In this document: piece after piece, positions 31,658-40,341 of the stretch
Numbering within the stretch: position 1 is the stretch's first letter
Layout of the letters: every line of letters begins with the position of its first letter
Assembly: GCA_946885735.1 (NCBI GenBank)
Contig: CAMPGW010000004.1
Span: 9,195-73,194, forward strand
Direction: 5' to 3'
From: an uncultured Gammaproteobacteria bacterium
Lineage (GTDB): Bacteria; Pseudomonadota; Gammaproteobacteria; Xanthomonadales; Xanthomonadaceae
Length of the DNA: 64,000 nucleotides
Notes under the pieces: generated by a model
What the model was told of the DNA's origin: nothing
Seen by the model: the letters and a program-made list of their open reading frames with translations, nothing else
The model's database searches: none
Position numbers and translations under genes: made by a program

Positions 31658-32367
31658 TGGAAGCGCATTACGTCGGCAGCGAGCTTGAGTTGTTCGCCGA
31701 GGCCCATCACTGGAAGCGGTACTGGGCCTCGCGGCTGCAGCCATGGTTGGGCCAGCGGATCCTCGACGTCGGCGCGGGGCTCGGGGCCACGGCACGGGCC
31801 TTCGCGGCGCACCGCTTCGAGCGCTACCTTGCGCTGGAGCCGGATCCTGAGCTGGCTGGCCGTATACGCACGGCGGTGACCGCGGGCGATCTTCCCCGAG
31901 GCGTCGAGGTCCAGGCGGGCACCACCGCCGACCTGGATCCCGAAGCGCGTTTCGATACCGTCCTGTACGTGGACGTGCTGGAGCACATTGCCGATGACCG
32001 CGGCGAACTCGAGCGGGTCGCGAAGCACCTTGAAACGAGCGGTCGCATCATCGTGCTCGCGCCGGCGCACGCCTGGCTGTATTCCCCTTTCGATGCCGCC
32101 GTCGGGCATGTGCGCCGCTACACGCGGGTGTCCTTGGCCGCGGCCAAGCCCACCGCCCTCGAGCAGGAATCCATGTTCTATCTCGACAGCGTGGGCTTGC
32201 TTGCAAGCACCGCCAACCGCTGGCTGCTGAAGGCGTCAATGCCGTCTCCAGCGCAGATTCGACTCTGGGATGGGGTGATGGTGCCGGCCTCGCGGGTGTT
32301 GGACCCGCTGCTGTTCCATTCGGTTGGCAAGACCGTGGTCGGGGTATTCCGCCGGCCCCTGTCCTGA
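31657..32367 (+). CDS. Class I SAM-dependent methyltransferase
   Basis: This is a 236-aa soluble methyltransferase. SAM-binding motif I is ILDVGAGLGATARAF near residue 35. The acidic motif II is YLALEPDPEL, and motif IV is DTVLYVDVLEHIADD near 105. The C-terminal part ends with hydrophobic stretches (VGLLASTANRWLLKA, VMVPASRVLDPLLF), a pattern seen in methyltransferases placed beside GtrA or DPM-type glycosyltransferases. The target may be a sugar or a lipid-linked glycan. It is the last gene of the chain that starts at pilR; pilA follows with its own promoter. Confidence 0.85.
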   Translation: MEAHYVGSELELFAEAHHWKRYWASRLQPWLGQRILDVGAGLGATARAFAAHRFERYLALEPDPELAGRIRTAVTAGDLPRGVEVQAGTTADLDPEARFDTVLYVDVLEHIADDRGELERVAKHLETSGRIIVLAPAHAWLYSPFDAAVGHVRRYTRVSLAAAKPTALEQESMFYLDSVGLLASTANRWLLKASMPSPAQIRLWDGVMVPASRVLDPLLFHSVGKTVVGVFRRPLS

Positions 32368-32481
32368 CCCCCTGCGTCACAATCTGACACTGGTAGGCAT
32401 TTACTACGACAGTCCTGGCGCTAAGTTCCCGCCTGTGCTCAGATTTGTGACCTGATTCGCGGCACCTAGGGCTAGATTTGT

Positions 32482-32497
32482 TGGCATGGATAGTGCA
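32482..32497 (+). promoter_or_regulatory. Sigma-54 promoter of pilA
   Basis: TTGGCATGGATAGTGC has the invariant GG (32483-32484) and GC (32495-32496) exactly 10 bases apart, as in the sigma-54 consensus TGGCAC-N5-TTGC. Transcription would start near 32508, leaving a leader of about 85 bases before the pilA ATG. The 110 bases upstream contain GTCACAATCTGACAC and TTTGTGACCTGA, possible PilR contact sequences since PilR sites in Pseudomonas include TGTC elements. Control by PilR/RpoN is established for pilA in related species; here it is inferred from the motif. Confidence 0.82.
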
Positions 32498-32593
32498 ATG
32501 CTACTACCGCACGTTCGCAGCGGTCGGTTTACCGAAGGACTGGAACGCTGTACTCGCAGTGCACGTGACTCAAACAACCCTAGGGGATACACA

Positions 32594-33043
32594 ATGAAGA
32601 ACCAGCAAGGTTTCACCCTCATCGAGCTGATGATCGTGGTCGCCATCATCGCGATCCTGGCCGCCATCGCCATCTCGCAGTACCAGGACTACGTGATCCG
32701 TTCGCAGGTCTCGGAAGGCTCGTCGCTGGCTGACGGCATCAAGACGGCCGTGGGCGAGTTCGTCAACAATCGTGGTTACTTCCCCGCGGCTAACGTTTCC
32801 GCGGGCCTGGCGTCACCGGCCTCGATCTTGGGCGAGTACGTCGGCGCGGTAGCGGTCGATGATGGCGTCATCACCGCGACCTACAGCGGCGTCAAAGCAA
32901 ATGCTTCGCTGAAGAGCCCGTCCGTCCGCTCGCTGTCGTTCTCGCCGATCACGCACGCTGGCAGCATCGAATGGCACTGCGTCAGCACCGCGCTGAAGCA
33001 GAAGTGGTGCCCGAGCAGCTGCACTTGCTCCAGCAGCACCTGA
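32594..33043 (+). CDS. pilA: PilA, major type IV pilin with Cys/Ser/Thr-rich tail
   Basis: This is a 149-aa type IVa prepilin. The leader MKNQQG is cut before Phe7 by PilD. Glu11 (position 5 of the mature pilin) and the helix [20 protein letters not shown] are fully conserved. ATG 32594 has AGGGG upstream. The globular domain is short of aromatic residues and ends in an unusual way: Cys129, Cys139, Cys143 and Cys145 are followed by a Ser-Ser-Ser-Thr terminus, where typical pilins have one disulfide loop and a Lys/Arg ending. A terminal Ser/Thr is the acceptor for TfpO glycosylation in some Pseudomonas pilins, so the tail may be modified. A strong terminator follows. Confidence 0.95.
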   Translation: MKNQQGFTLIELMIVVAIIAILAAIAISQYQDYVIRSQVSEGSSLADGIKTAVGEFVNNRGYFPAANVSAGLASPASILGEYVGAVAVDDGVITATYSGVKANASLKSPSVRSLSFSPITHAGSIEWHCVSTALKQKWCPSSCTCSSST

Positions 33044-33063
33044 TCCACGCTCAATAGTTGAAC

Positions 33064-33094
33064 AAAGGGCCGCCATTGGCGGCCCTTTCCTTTT
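33064..33094 (+). terminator. Rho-independent terminator after pilA
   Basis: A perfect 11-bp stem AAAGGGCCGCC / GGCGGCCCTTT with ATT loop is followed by CCTTTT. It lies 20 bases after the pilA stop and should isolate the strong pilA transcript from the glycan genes downstream. Confidence 0.92.
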
Positions 33095-33105
33095 GCGGTA
33101 CTCCC

Positions 33106-35091
33106 ATGCCTAATGAGTTGATGAATCAGCGATCGGTTTCCATCTCCACCCTTGCTGTCTTAGCCGTCTTATTGGCGGCCGCGTGGATGGCGTACGCTCC
33201 CGGCCTCAACGGCAGCTTCCTTTTTGACGACTACGTCAATCTAGATGCGCTCGGCAACGACGGGCGCGTGGACAATTGGCGAACATTCTGGCGCTACATC
33301 ACGTCAGGAACGGCAGATCCTGGCGGCCGCCCCTTGTCCCTGCTCAGCTTTCTGCTGGACGCTCGAAATTGGCCCGCAGACCCTGCGCCATTCCTCCGCA
33401 CGAACTTGACGCTGCACCTGGTAAATGGAACGCTCCTTTTCATACTTCTGCGTCAGCTCGGGCACGCCCTAGATTCGAACGACCCGTCTGTAGATGCGGT
33501 CGCGCTCCTTGGCGCTGGACTCTGGCTGACCCATCCATTATTCATCTCGACGGTCTTCTACATCGTGCAACGGCAAGCAATGTTGCCGTCGACTTTCACC
33601 CTCTTAGCGCTAATCGCGTACACATCGGGACGCCGGCAGTTTGTCGACTCCGATGGAGTGAGAGGCTTGGCGTTAATGGCTGCAGGCGTCGTACTTGGCA
33701 CACTTTTTGCCATGGGAAGCAAACTAAACGGCGTGCTAGTTCCGCTACTTTGCCTCACACTGGAAATCACCGTTTTCTCCAAGCAAGCCCCTGCTCGCCA
33801 GGGCGCGGCAAAGCGGTTGCGTCGGTTGCAGCTGGTCGTAATGTGGGCGCCGTCGCTCGTTGTCCTCGTTTACCTTGCGGCGCTATTGCGTCTGATCGAC
33901 GCGCCACTGTCCACTCGGCCATGGACGATAGGTGAGCGAATGCTTACCGAATCCAGAGTGATCGTGGACTATTTACAGCTTTTGTTCGTCCCCCGCTCGG
34001 TGTCGAGCGGACTGTTCAACGACGGCTATCAAGTCTCCACGAACATTCTCAATCCGCTTAGCACCCTGTGGTCCATTGCGTTTTTGGCAGGACTGCTTGC
34101 GCTGGCAGTCCGAATCAGGCTCAAGCATCCCGACATCGCGCTGGCAGTGTTTTTCTTTGCGGCAGGGCACGTGCTGGAATCAACAGTTGTGCCACTCGAG
34201 CTTTACTTCGAGCACCGCAACTACCTCCCGAGCATGCTGCTTTTTTGGCCCATAGCCCGGGCGTTGTTCCGCTCGCGGGCTAATCTAAACACCAAGCGCG
34301 CAATAGGGACCGCTCTGATCGCATTGCTCGTGGTTACAAGTTTCCAACGCGCGGTAATCTGGGGACAGCCAGATAGGCTCACGAGGCTCTGGGCAAACCA
34401 GAATCCCAGCTCGGTACGTGCTCAGGCCGCGGCAGCGATCAGCGACCTCGAGTCGGGCCGCGTTCAAACGGCACTGGAGCGACTAGCCCCGCTGTGGAAT
34501 GCGAATCCGCACGACCTCCAAATTGCCTTCAACTTTATTGATGCAAGATGCGCCGCCAAGGGTCCTAGTGCGGTAGAGAAGAAAGCTTTGGCTGATGCGC
34601 TTCGACACACTTCAAAGTCAGAGCTCCTAACTTATAACTGGCTCAGCCGAGCAATTACTGTTGCAGCCATGAATGAGTGTCCCGGCCTGGAACTCCGCGA
34701 TGTGGAACTGTGGCTGCACGCGGCAACATCGAATCCGATAATCGACGCATCGAATATTCGCAATCAAGATGTCGAGCCCCTACTCGGCCAGCTTGCACTC
34801 GAGCGAAAGCGCAATCGCAAAGCACTACAACATTTCAACAACGCACTTATCGCCCTGCCATCTCCTGACGTTGCCGCACGCCAGGCATCCATGCTTGCTT
34901 CCGCTGGCGCATATGAAGAAGCACTAGAGCATCTCGACGTATATGAGGCAAATAGGCCATTGCTGAGAAGGCCCGGAGTGGGGATGCCTTGGCTACATAT
35001 GAAAGTGCTTGAGTGGCAGGGCTACTGGCCCCGCGAAATGAGTATCCTGCGGCGTAATCTGCGCCGCGCCATCCAGGAAAAGGGCGAGTGA
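33106..35091 (+). CDS. TMTC-like membrane protein with C-terminal TPRs, copy 1
   Basis: This is a 661-aa protein from ATG 33106 (an in-frame ATG at 33121 is an alternative). About nine to eleven membrane helices fill residues 15-440. The first periplasmic loop has FLFDDYVNL at 38-46 with an acidic pair, and a later loop has EHRNY near 368. Both features resemble the eukaryotic TMTC O-mannosyltransferases and their bacterial relatives in the GT-C superfamily. Residues from about 450 are helical, TPR-like. It follows the pilA terminator directly and is translationally coupled to a paralog. A role in glycosylating pilin or other exported protein is inferred from position and architecture. It could instead be a glycan polymerase or ligase. 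Confidence 0.72.
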   Translation: MPNELMNQRSVSISTLAVLAVLLAAAWMAYAPGLNGSFLFDDYVNLDALGNDGRVDNWRTFWRYITSGTADPGGRPLSLLSFLLDARNWPADPAPFLRTNLTLHLVNGTLLFILLRQLGHALDSNDPSVDAVALLGAGLWLTHPLFISTVFYIVQRQAMLPSTFTLLALIAYTSGRRQFVDSDGVRGLALMAAGVVLGTLFAMGSKLNGVLVPLLCLTLEITVFSKQAPARQGAAKRLRRLQLVVMWAPSLVVLVYLAALLRLIDAPLSTRPWTIGERMLTESRVIVDYLQLLFVPRSVSSGLFNDGYQVSTNILNPLSTLWSIAFLAGLLALAVRIRLKHPDIALAVFFFAAGHVLESTVVPLELYFEHRNYLPSMLLFWPIARALFRSRANLNTKRAIGTALIALLVVTSFQRAVIWGQPDRLTRLWANQNPSSVRAQAAAAISDLESGRVQTALERLAPLWNANPHDLQIAFNFIDARCAAKGPSAVEKKALADALRHTSKSELLTYNWLSRAITVAAMNECPGLELRDVELWLHAATSNPIIDASNIRNQDVEPLLGQLALERKRNRKALQHFNNALIALPSPDVAARQASMLASAGAYEEALEHLDVYEANRPLLRRPGVGMPWLHMKVLEWQGYWPREMSILRRNLRRAIQEKGE

Positions 35092-37037
35092 AGGTGGCAG
35101 TTTCTCCTCATCACGATCGCTTAGGCTGGATTGGCGTCGCGGCGACCTTATTGCTCACGTCGTGGCTTTACTGGCCAGGCCTCGGCGGAGGCTTTGCATT
35201 TGACGACATTTCAAACTTAGTTAATAACGCCGAACTCAGAGTTACATCGTTGGCCCTCAATGAATGGATGAGTGCGGCATTCTCATCTCCAGCCAGCAGC
35301 CTCCAACGCCCCTTGGCTATGGTGACGTTTGCGACTAATCACTACTTCACAGGAATGGACGCGTCAGCAATGAAGCTGACGAACATCGCCATACACCTGG
35401 TCAACACGGCACTTGTTTTTCACCTCCTTCGGACGCTTCTTGGTTTCTATCTAGGAGCAAGATCTCACCGGGCACTCGCGGTCTCTTTATTTGTCAGTGC
35501 TGCGTGGTCCGTGCATCCGATCAATTTGATGGGCGTGTTGTACGTCGTACAACGAATGGAAAGTCTCAGCCACAGCTTTGTGCTTCTCGGACTTTGCTTG
35601 TACACGTCGACTCGCCATAGACAGGTGTTCCACGGCGGCGGGTGGCTGAGGCTGTGGGGCTCACTTTTTGCCTGCACATTGCTCGGCCTTGGTGCAAAAG
35701 AGTCGGCGGCCCTCCTGCCGCTCTATTGTCTGTGCCTCGAGATTTGCCTGTTCAAGTTTCAGGGCTCGGAATACAGAACTAAGCAAAGACTGTGGTGGCT
35801 CTACGGAACGCTTCTCTTTTTGCCCGCGCTCGCTGCCATTTCATGGGTCTTGCCGCAGGCTTTGGACCCAAGGGCGTTTCTGGGACGGGACTTCACGTTG
35901 GGCACTCGCTTGCTCACCGAATTACGGGTGCTGCTGGACTACCTTCACTGGAGCGTTTTGCCGGATCTTGACACCTTGAGCCTGTACCACGACGACTACG
36001 AGATATCGCGCACGCTCCTGGATCCGCTTTCAACGCTGGGTAGCGGCCTCGCGCTTGCGTCACTCTTGGCGGTAGGAATCTACCTACTGCCTCGAAGGCC
36101 AATTATGTCCTTGGGCATCTTCTGGTTCTTCAGCGCACACGCGATTACTGCAACAGTAGTTCCCCTTGAGCTCGTGTTCGAGCATCGGAACTATTTTTCG
36201 AGCCTAGGCATTTGCATTGCTATCGCGGACCTCCTTCTCCTCGCTCCCACCCGCACAAGCACTCGGACGGCAGGCACATTACTCACGGTGATTCTTCTTG
36301 CGCTCTTCAGTTTCCAGACTCGCTTGCGAGCCACGGAATGGAGCAATCCCGTAAGGTTTGCACTCACCGAGGCAAGAAAGCATCCGAATTCTCCCCGCGC
36401 TACCTACGATCTGGCTCGAATATTGGTCACACTTTCCGACTACAGAAGTGAATCTCCGTATTTTGGCCCGGCCATGGACGCAGTCGAACTGGCTCGAAAG
36501 GCGCCGGGCGCCTCGCTGCTCCCTTCACAAGCTGCATTAATCCTCACGTCGCGGGCTGGATGGCCGGTGAAACAGGAATGGTGGAACGAGGTTCAACTGG
36601 CTCTGAGGCATGACCCAATAGGGCCGGAGGAACTCGGAGCCCTGGCCGCGATGACACGCTGTGAGATTGAGCGTCGATGCCAGTTCCCGCCGGCCGACAT
36701 GCTGGAGACCTTTTCGGCGGCACTGGAACAAGGTGATAATCCGGAGGTCTTAAACATCTATGGTGATTACGTTTTGAATGTCCTGGGCGATGTAGATCTC
36801 ACTCTCCGCCTGTGGCGAGAGTCGGCCCGGATACGACCAAACGAGCCCCAGTACTCAATTAATCTCGCTAAGCTCTACATCGCACTAGGGAAGTATCAAG
36901 ATGCCCTATCAGAGATTCATCGACTGCGGCAGATGGGGAGGGTTGGGCAGAACGAAGGCACCGCGTTGCAACTCGAAGCACTCCTGAAGCACAGCGCTGA
37001 CCGGCCGCCATCCTCAGCCGGAGACGGCGACCGCTGA
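35088..37037 (+). CDS. TMTC-like membrane protein with C-terminal TPRs, copy 2
   Basis: This is a 649-aa paralog of the preceding gene, starting at GTG 35088 that overlaps the upstream stop (GTGA). The acidic motif is FAFDDISNLV at residues 37-46 and the later motif is EHRNYFSSL near 365. NIAIHLVNTALVFHLLRTLL corresponds to the same region of copy 1. The C-terminal third is TPR-like (YSINLAKLYIALGKYQDALS). Sequence divergence is large outside these motifs, so the duplication is old or the two were acquired as a pair. Both keep the FDD and EHRNY motifs, so both may be active with different donors or acceptors. Its end is 54 bases from the convergent methyltransferase gene. Confidence 0.72.
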   Translation: MKVAVSPHHDRLGWIGVAATLLLTSWLYWPGLGGGFAFDDISNLVNNAELRVTSLALNEWMSAAFSSPASSLQRPLAMVTFATNHYFTGMDASAMKLTNIAIHLVNTALVFHLLRTLLGFYLGARSHRALAVSLFVSAAWSVHPINLMGVLYVVQRMESLSHSFVLLGLCLYTSTRHRQVFHGGGWLRLWGSLFACTLLGLGAKESAALLPLYCLCLEICLFKFQGSEYRTKQRLWWLYGTLLFLPALAAISWVLPQALDPRAFLGRDFTLGTRLLTELRVLLDYLHWSVLPDLDTLSLYHDDYEISRTLLDPLSTLGSGLALASLLAVGIYLLPRRPIMSLGIFWFFSAHAITATVVPLELVFEHRNYFSSLGICIAIADLLLLAPTRTSTRTAGTLLTVILLALFSFQTRLRATEWSNPVRFALTEARKHPNSPRATYDLARILVTLSDYRSESPYFGPAMDAVELARKAPGASLLPSQAALILTSRAGWPVKQEWWNEVQLALRHDPIGPEELGALAAMTRCEIERRCQFPPADMLETFSAALEQGDNPEVLNIYGDYVLNVLGDVDLTLRLWRESARIRPNEPQYSINLAKLYIALGKYQDALSEIHRLRQMGRVGQNEGTALQLEALLKHSADRPPSSAGDGDR

Positions 37038-37091
37038 GTCACCTTCCGCCGCGAGGCCATCGTGCCCCGCACGCCCGTGCATCTAGGGTCG

Positions 37092-38057
37092 TCATTGCCT
37101 GCGGGTGAGAACGTAGGCTCCAGACGTTTCCCGGTCGAGCTCGTTCATTCCTGCGAATTCACGGGCCACTTTTGCTGCAGAGGTCCTTTGCCTGGACTGC
37201 CGCATCACGGCGACGATCTCCATACCCGAAATACGGGCGCTGTGCAGATGATCGGTCAACGAAAGGCGATTGAGCAAGTATGGTCGCTTGCCTAACAGCA
37301 TCTTCCAAAGCCAATGAGGACATCTCCAATGACCATCCCAGGTTGAGAACAGGCCGTGAGAGCGAAAATCAATTTGATGGGACGCGATGCCGCCCGGTTT
37401 CAACCAGCGCGCGATCGCTCCGTTCGCGAGATCGATGTCGGCAACGTGCTCCATCACCGCATTTGAGATCAACAAGTCCACAGAGCTCTCGTCTATATCG
37501 GAAATGCTTGTCCATGGCGCCTTATACTCTACAAACGAATGGCCTTTGCCAGACCTCAGCTCATCTCGAATGCGATCAAGCCTCCGCTCGTCCATGGCCT
37601 CCTTGAGGCGAGACTCTCCGATCAACTCGATCGGAAAGTGACAGGGGACAGAGATCTCCATTCCGGGAAAATGTTCGATGCCCCAAAGGGGATGGCGCGC
37701 CCTGAATAACTCGACAATTCGTTCAAAGATGACGCTGATTGCGTGCAATCTCTGATGACGGACGACATCCAACGCAACATACTTGTCGGCGCCGGACACC
37801 AGGGCTGCGAGTCCTACCCCGATCGAGTCCCCTGGCCCGAGTTCGGCCACCACTTTGGGGAACTCCTCAGAACCGTTTCGATTTGAAAGAATCAAATGGC
37901 GAAGCCAGATCGTGTAGCAGTACTCAGCCGAGTCCGTGCCCCCTGTTCCCCGAACGATCGGTTCAGCTAGCATTGGGAGGCGGCTAAGTATGCCAAGTGC
38001 CAACTGCCTCACATTGATCACGCGATGCCCCCCAAACACAGGTCCGGACCGTACCAT
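37092..38057 (-). CDS. SAM-dependent methyltransferase domain protein
   Basis: This is a 321-aa protein. A methyltransferase-like core shows VAELGPGDSIGVGLAALVSG near residue 68 (motif I), YVALDV as motif II, and VDLLISNAVMEHVADIDLA with WLKPGGIASHQID near 195-225 (motifs IV-V). This resembles Methyltransf_11/23-type enzymes found in polysaccharide loci. The substrate is unknown. It is transcribed opposite to its neighbours and divergent from the flippase gene with 29 bases between. No clear Shine-Dalgarno precedes ATG 38057, so an internal start is possible. Confidence 0.72.
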   Translation of the reverse strand: MVRSGPVFGGHRVINVRQLALGILSRLPMLAEPIVRGTGGTDSAEYCYTIWLRHLILSNRNGSEEFPKVVAELGPGDSIGVGLAALVSGADKYVALDVVRHQRLHAISVIFERIVELFRARHPLWGIEHFPGMEISVPCHFPIELIGESRLKEAMDERRLDRIRDELRSGKGHSFVEYKAPWTSISDIDESSVDLLISNAVMEHVADIDLANGAIARWLKPGGIASHQIDFRSHGLFSTWDGHWRCPHWLWKMLLGKRPYLLNRLSLTDHLHSARISGMEIVAVMRQSRQRTSAAKVAREFAGMNELDRETSGAYVLTRRQ

Positions 38058-38086
38058 ACCGCAGCAGGGGCGCCCGGTGAGCCAGA

Positions 38087-39349
38087 ATGGATATTCGATC
38101 AGTTACGCGATGGCGTCCTGGCCTGCTGGCCGCGAATGCCCTTAGAACGACAGGCTGGACATACTTTCGCCTTGCTTTGCAAACGGGCGGATTGATTGCA
38201 ATCGCGAGGTGGTTTGGTGCCGAAGGGTACGGCGTAATTGCCGGCGTCATTGCTTTGTTTACCACCCTCGGTCAACTTGTAGGACTTGGGTCTGGCATTG
38301 CCTTGGTCAGCTCAGTCTCGCGAGATCGGGAACAACTGGCACTCTGGCTCATCCCAACACTGCAAGTGTACTTTCTGTCCGGAGTATGTTTGGCCGCAGC
38401 CGCCGTCGCATTGTCAGCAGCAACTTTCTCTCAACTGTTGCCACTCACCGCGCTAGTGGCCCTAGCAGTTTCGGAGGTTCTACTCGCCCCGCTGCTGCAG
38501 CCATTTGTTTACGCCGCTCAAGCCACCGAAAAGATGCATACTTTCGGGGCAATTGCGACGGCGGCTTCCGTCGCCCGCATAGCGGCCATTGCATTAACCA
38601 TTCTTCTGGAGATTCACGGTCTCGAGCAATTCTCGTACTTATACCTTTCGTCAATGGCAATTTGCACGGGTGGCACGATCCTATTGGCACGCCTAACGGG
38701 GCTCGCCGAGGTCAAGCGAGGCACATCTCATTCCAAGAAAGAGATTATCCAGCGAGGTTACCCATACCTGCTTGGAGGGGCAGCCAGCGTGGCCTCGAGC
38801 GAGATCGACAAACCCCTATTGCTTGCGTTTACGTCGGCCACCTCCGTGGGGCAGTACACTGCGGCGTTTCGTGTAGCCCAGGCAGCGACTATTCCAATAG
38901 GATCCCTACTTGTGGCCGCGACATCGAAACTGTTCAGGCTAAACAATGAGGGTGCTCCATCAACCTTCAGCCCCTACATTAAGATCTGTGTCGGCTATGG
39001 ACTAGTCAGCTCCTTTCTGTTGGTCGTCCTTGCTCCGGCCCTTCCGGCCGTATTTGGAATCGACTTCCAGGGAGCGGTCGCAATTTTGCAAGTGATGAGC
39101 ATCTACTTGCTGACGAATCCGCTGCGGCAATTTCTAGCGGCACGCCTCACCACCACGGATCGGCAGAACACACGAAACTTCGTCGAGATTGTGGCGTTTA
39201 TCGCGTCGACTCTGGTTCTGCTGCTAGCGGTCCCCGCCTACGCCATTTGGGCTGCCGTTATTGCTCTGATTATCAACGACTCGATAGTCATCACAGCGTG
39301 CCTGCTGGTTCTTAAAAAGCGGGAAGTGATCGTTCGGAGGGTTCGATGA
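38087..39349 (+). CDS. Wzx-like polysaccharide flippase
   Basis: This is a 420-aa membrane protein with about 12 hydrophobic helices and almost no loops, of the MATE/MVF-type oligosaccharide flippase family. The N-terminus has RTTGWTYFRLALQTGGLIAIARWFGAEGYG split across residues 20-49, in which ARxxGxExYG is the family hallmark. It would move an undecaprenyl-diphosphate oligosaccharide to the periplasmic face, implying that the block builds a repeat unit of several sugars. It is the first gene of a plus-strand run (flippase, FkbM, GT4) with overlapping ends. Confidence 0.85.
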   Translation: MDIRSVTRWRPGLLAANALRTTGWTYFRLALQTGGLIAIARWFGAEGYGVIAGVIALFTTLGQLVGLGSGIALVSSVSRDREQLALWLIPTLQVYFLSGVCLAAAAVALSAATFSQLLPLTALVALAVSEVLLAPLLQPFVYAAQATEKMHTFGAIATAASVARIAAIALTILLEIHGLEQFSYLYLSSMAICTGGTILLARLTGLAEVKRGTSHSKKEIIQRGYPYLLGGAASVASSEIDKPLLLAFTSATSVGQYTAAFRVAQAATIPIGSLLVAATSKLFRLNNEGAPSTFSPYIKICVGYGLVSSFLLVVLAPALPAVFGIDFQGAVAILQVMSIYLLTNPLRQFLAARLTTTDRQNTRNFVEIVAFIASTLVLLLAVPAYAIWAAVIALIINDSIVITACLLVLKKREVIVRRVR

Positions 39350-40341
39350 AAGTAGCGTTGGAGCGATTTCGAAAGCTAGCGCGGGCTCTTGAGTACAAAG
39401 GAGACGGCGCATGGATATTCACGTCTCGCGTGTTGGCGTGGACAGGTGATAGCGATGTCGTTAAACAACTTCCATTAGGCTTTCGATTCTTTTGTTGGTA
39501 TTGCCGACTTTATGGGATGCTCGTGCGCACACCCACCATTTTGTGGGGACGGCGAGTGTATTTGATCTTTACCACTCTCTACCGACGGACTCGTCCCGGA
39601 GCTGTACAGGTCAACGTGAGTGGCACGACCGTTTGGATCGACCTCACCGATCCCGGAGCTTTAGCCGCAATATCAGAGTGTTGGCAGGCATCGGACGTCG
39701 GCCGTGCACTCCGCTTATTGCTCCGAGAAGGCACTTTATATGTCGACGTCGGGGCTAACCAAGGCGCGTTTGCGCAGCTAGCGGCCCATGTGATCGGAAG
39801 TAGCGGATTCATTGTGGCTGTTGAGCCGCAGGTTCGATTGGCTAGTTGTGTTCGAAAAACACTTACCTTTAATGCGCGGTGTAACTGGCGAGTGTTCGCG
39901 GTGGGAGTTAGATCCAGCCGTCAGTCGATACGGTTCGTCCCGTCACCCGGAAATTCCGGTGAAGCTCACGTACTCGGACCCACTGAGCCCGCGTCCGACC
40001 GAACGGTGGAAGTTGAAGCTTACTCCATGGATGAACTGTTACGAGAGATTCCGAATGCAACGGACACGGTGATAAAGATCGACATCGAAGGCGGCGAAGT
40101 GGACGCTCTGCGCGGAATGTCTGATACATGTGCTTCCAGAAGCCCGATTATCCTGTTGGAGATCAACCCTAGCGCCCTTGCTCGCGCTGGCGAATCATGG
40201 ACAAGCTTGGCAGTCGAATTGGAGCGGCTCGGGTATACGTCTTGGGCGCGGGTTGACCGGCCAAACTCCAAACTCCCCTTGAAAGAAGTTGATTCAAGCG
40301 TCTATCAAGACATCATTCTTTGGAGAGATGTACCTGCATGA
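39346..40341 (+). CDS. FkbM family methyltransferase
   Basis: This is a 331-aa protein. An N-terminal part of about 115 residues without recognised domain precedes a FkbM methyltransferase: YVDVGANQGAFAQLAA near residue 132 (SAM motif I), FIVAVEPQ, and the characteristic IKIDIEGGEVDALRG near 247 with ILLEIN after it. FkbM enzymes O-methylate sugars or other glycan hydroxyls. The ATG overlaps the flippase stop (ATGA) and its own stop overlaps the following GT4 start (ATGA). Confidence 0.87.
   Translation: MKVALERFRKLARALEYKGDGAWIFTSRVLAWTGDSDVVKQLPLGFRFFCWYCRLYGMLVRTPTILWGRRVYLIFTTLYRRTRPGAVQVNVSGTTVWIDLTDPGALAAISECWQASDVGRALRLLLREGTLYVDVGANQGAFAQLAAHVIGSSGFIVAVEPQVRLASCVRKTLTFNARCNWRVFAVGVRSSRQSIRFVPSPGNSGEAHVLGPTEPASDRTVEVEAYSMDELLREIPNATDTVIKIDIEGGEVDALRGMSDTCASRSPIILLEINPSALARAGESWTSLAVELERLGYTSWARVDRPNSKLPLKEVDSSVYQDIILWRDVPA

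Noticed and set aside
33058..33105. A TTG start at 33058 for the first TMTC-like protein
   Set aside because: It would place the first codons inside the pilA terminator hairpin; ATG 33106 gives a normal N-terminus.
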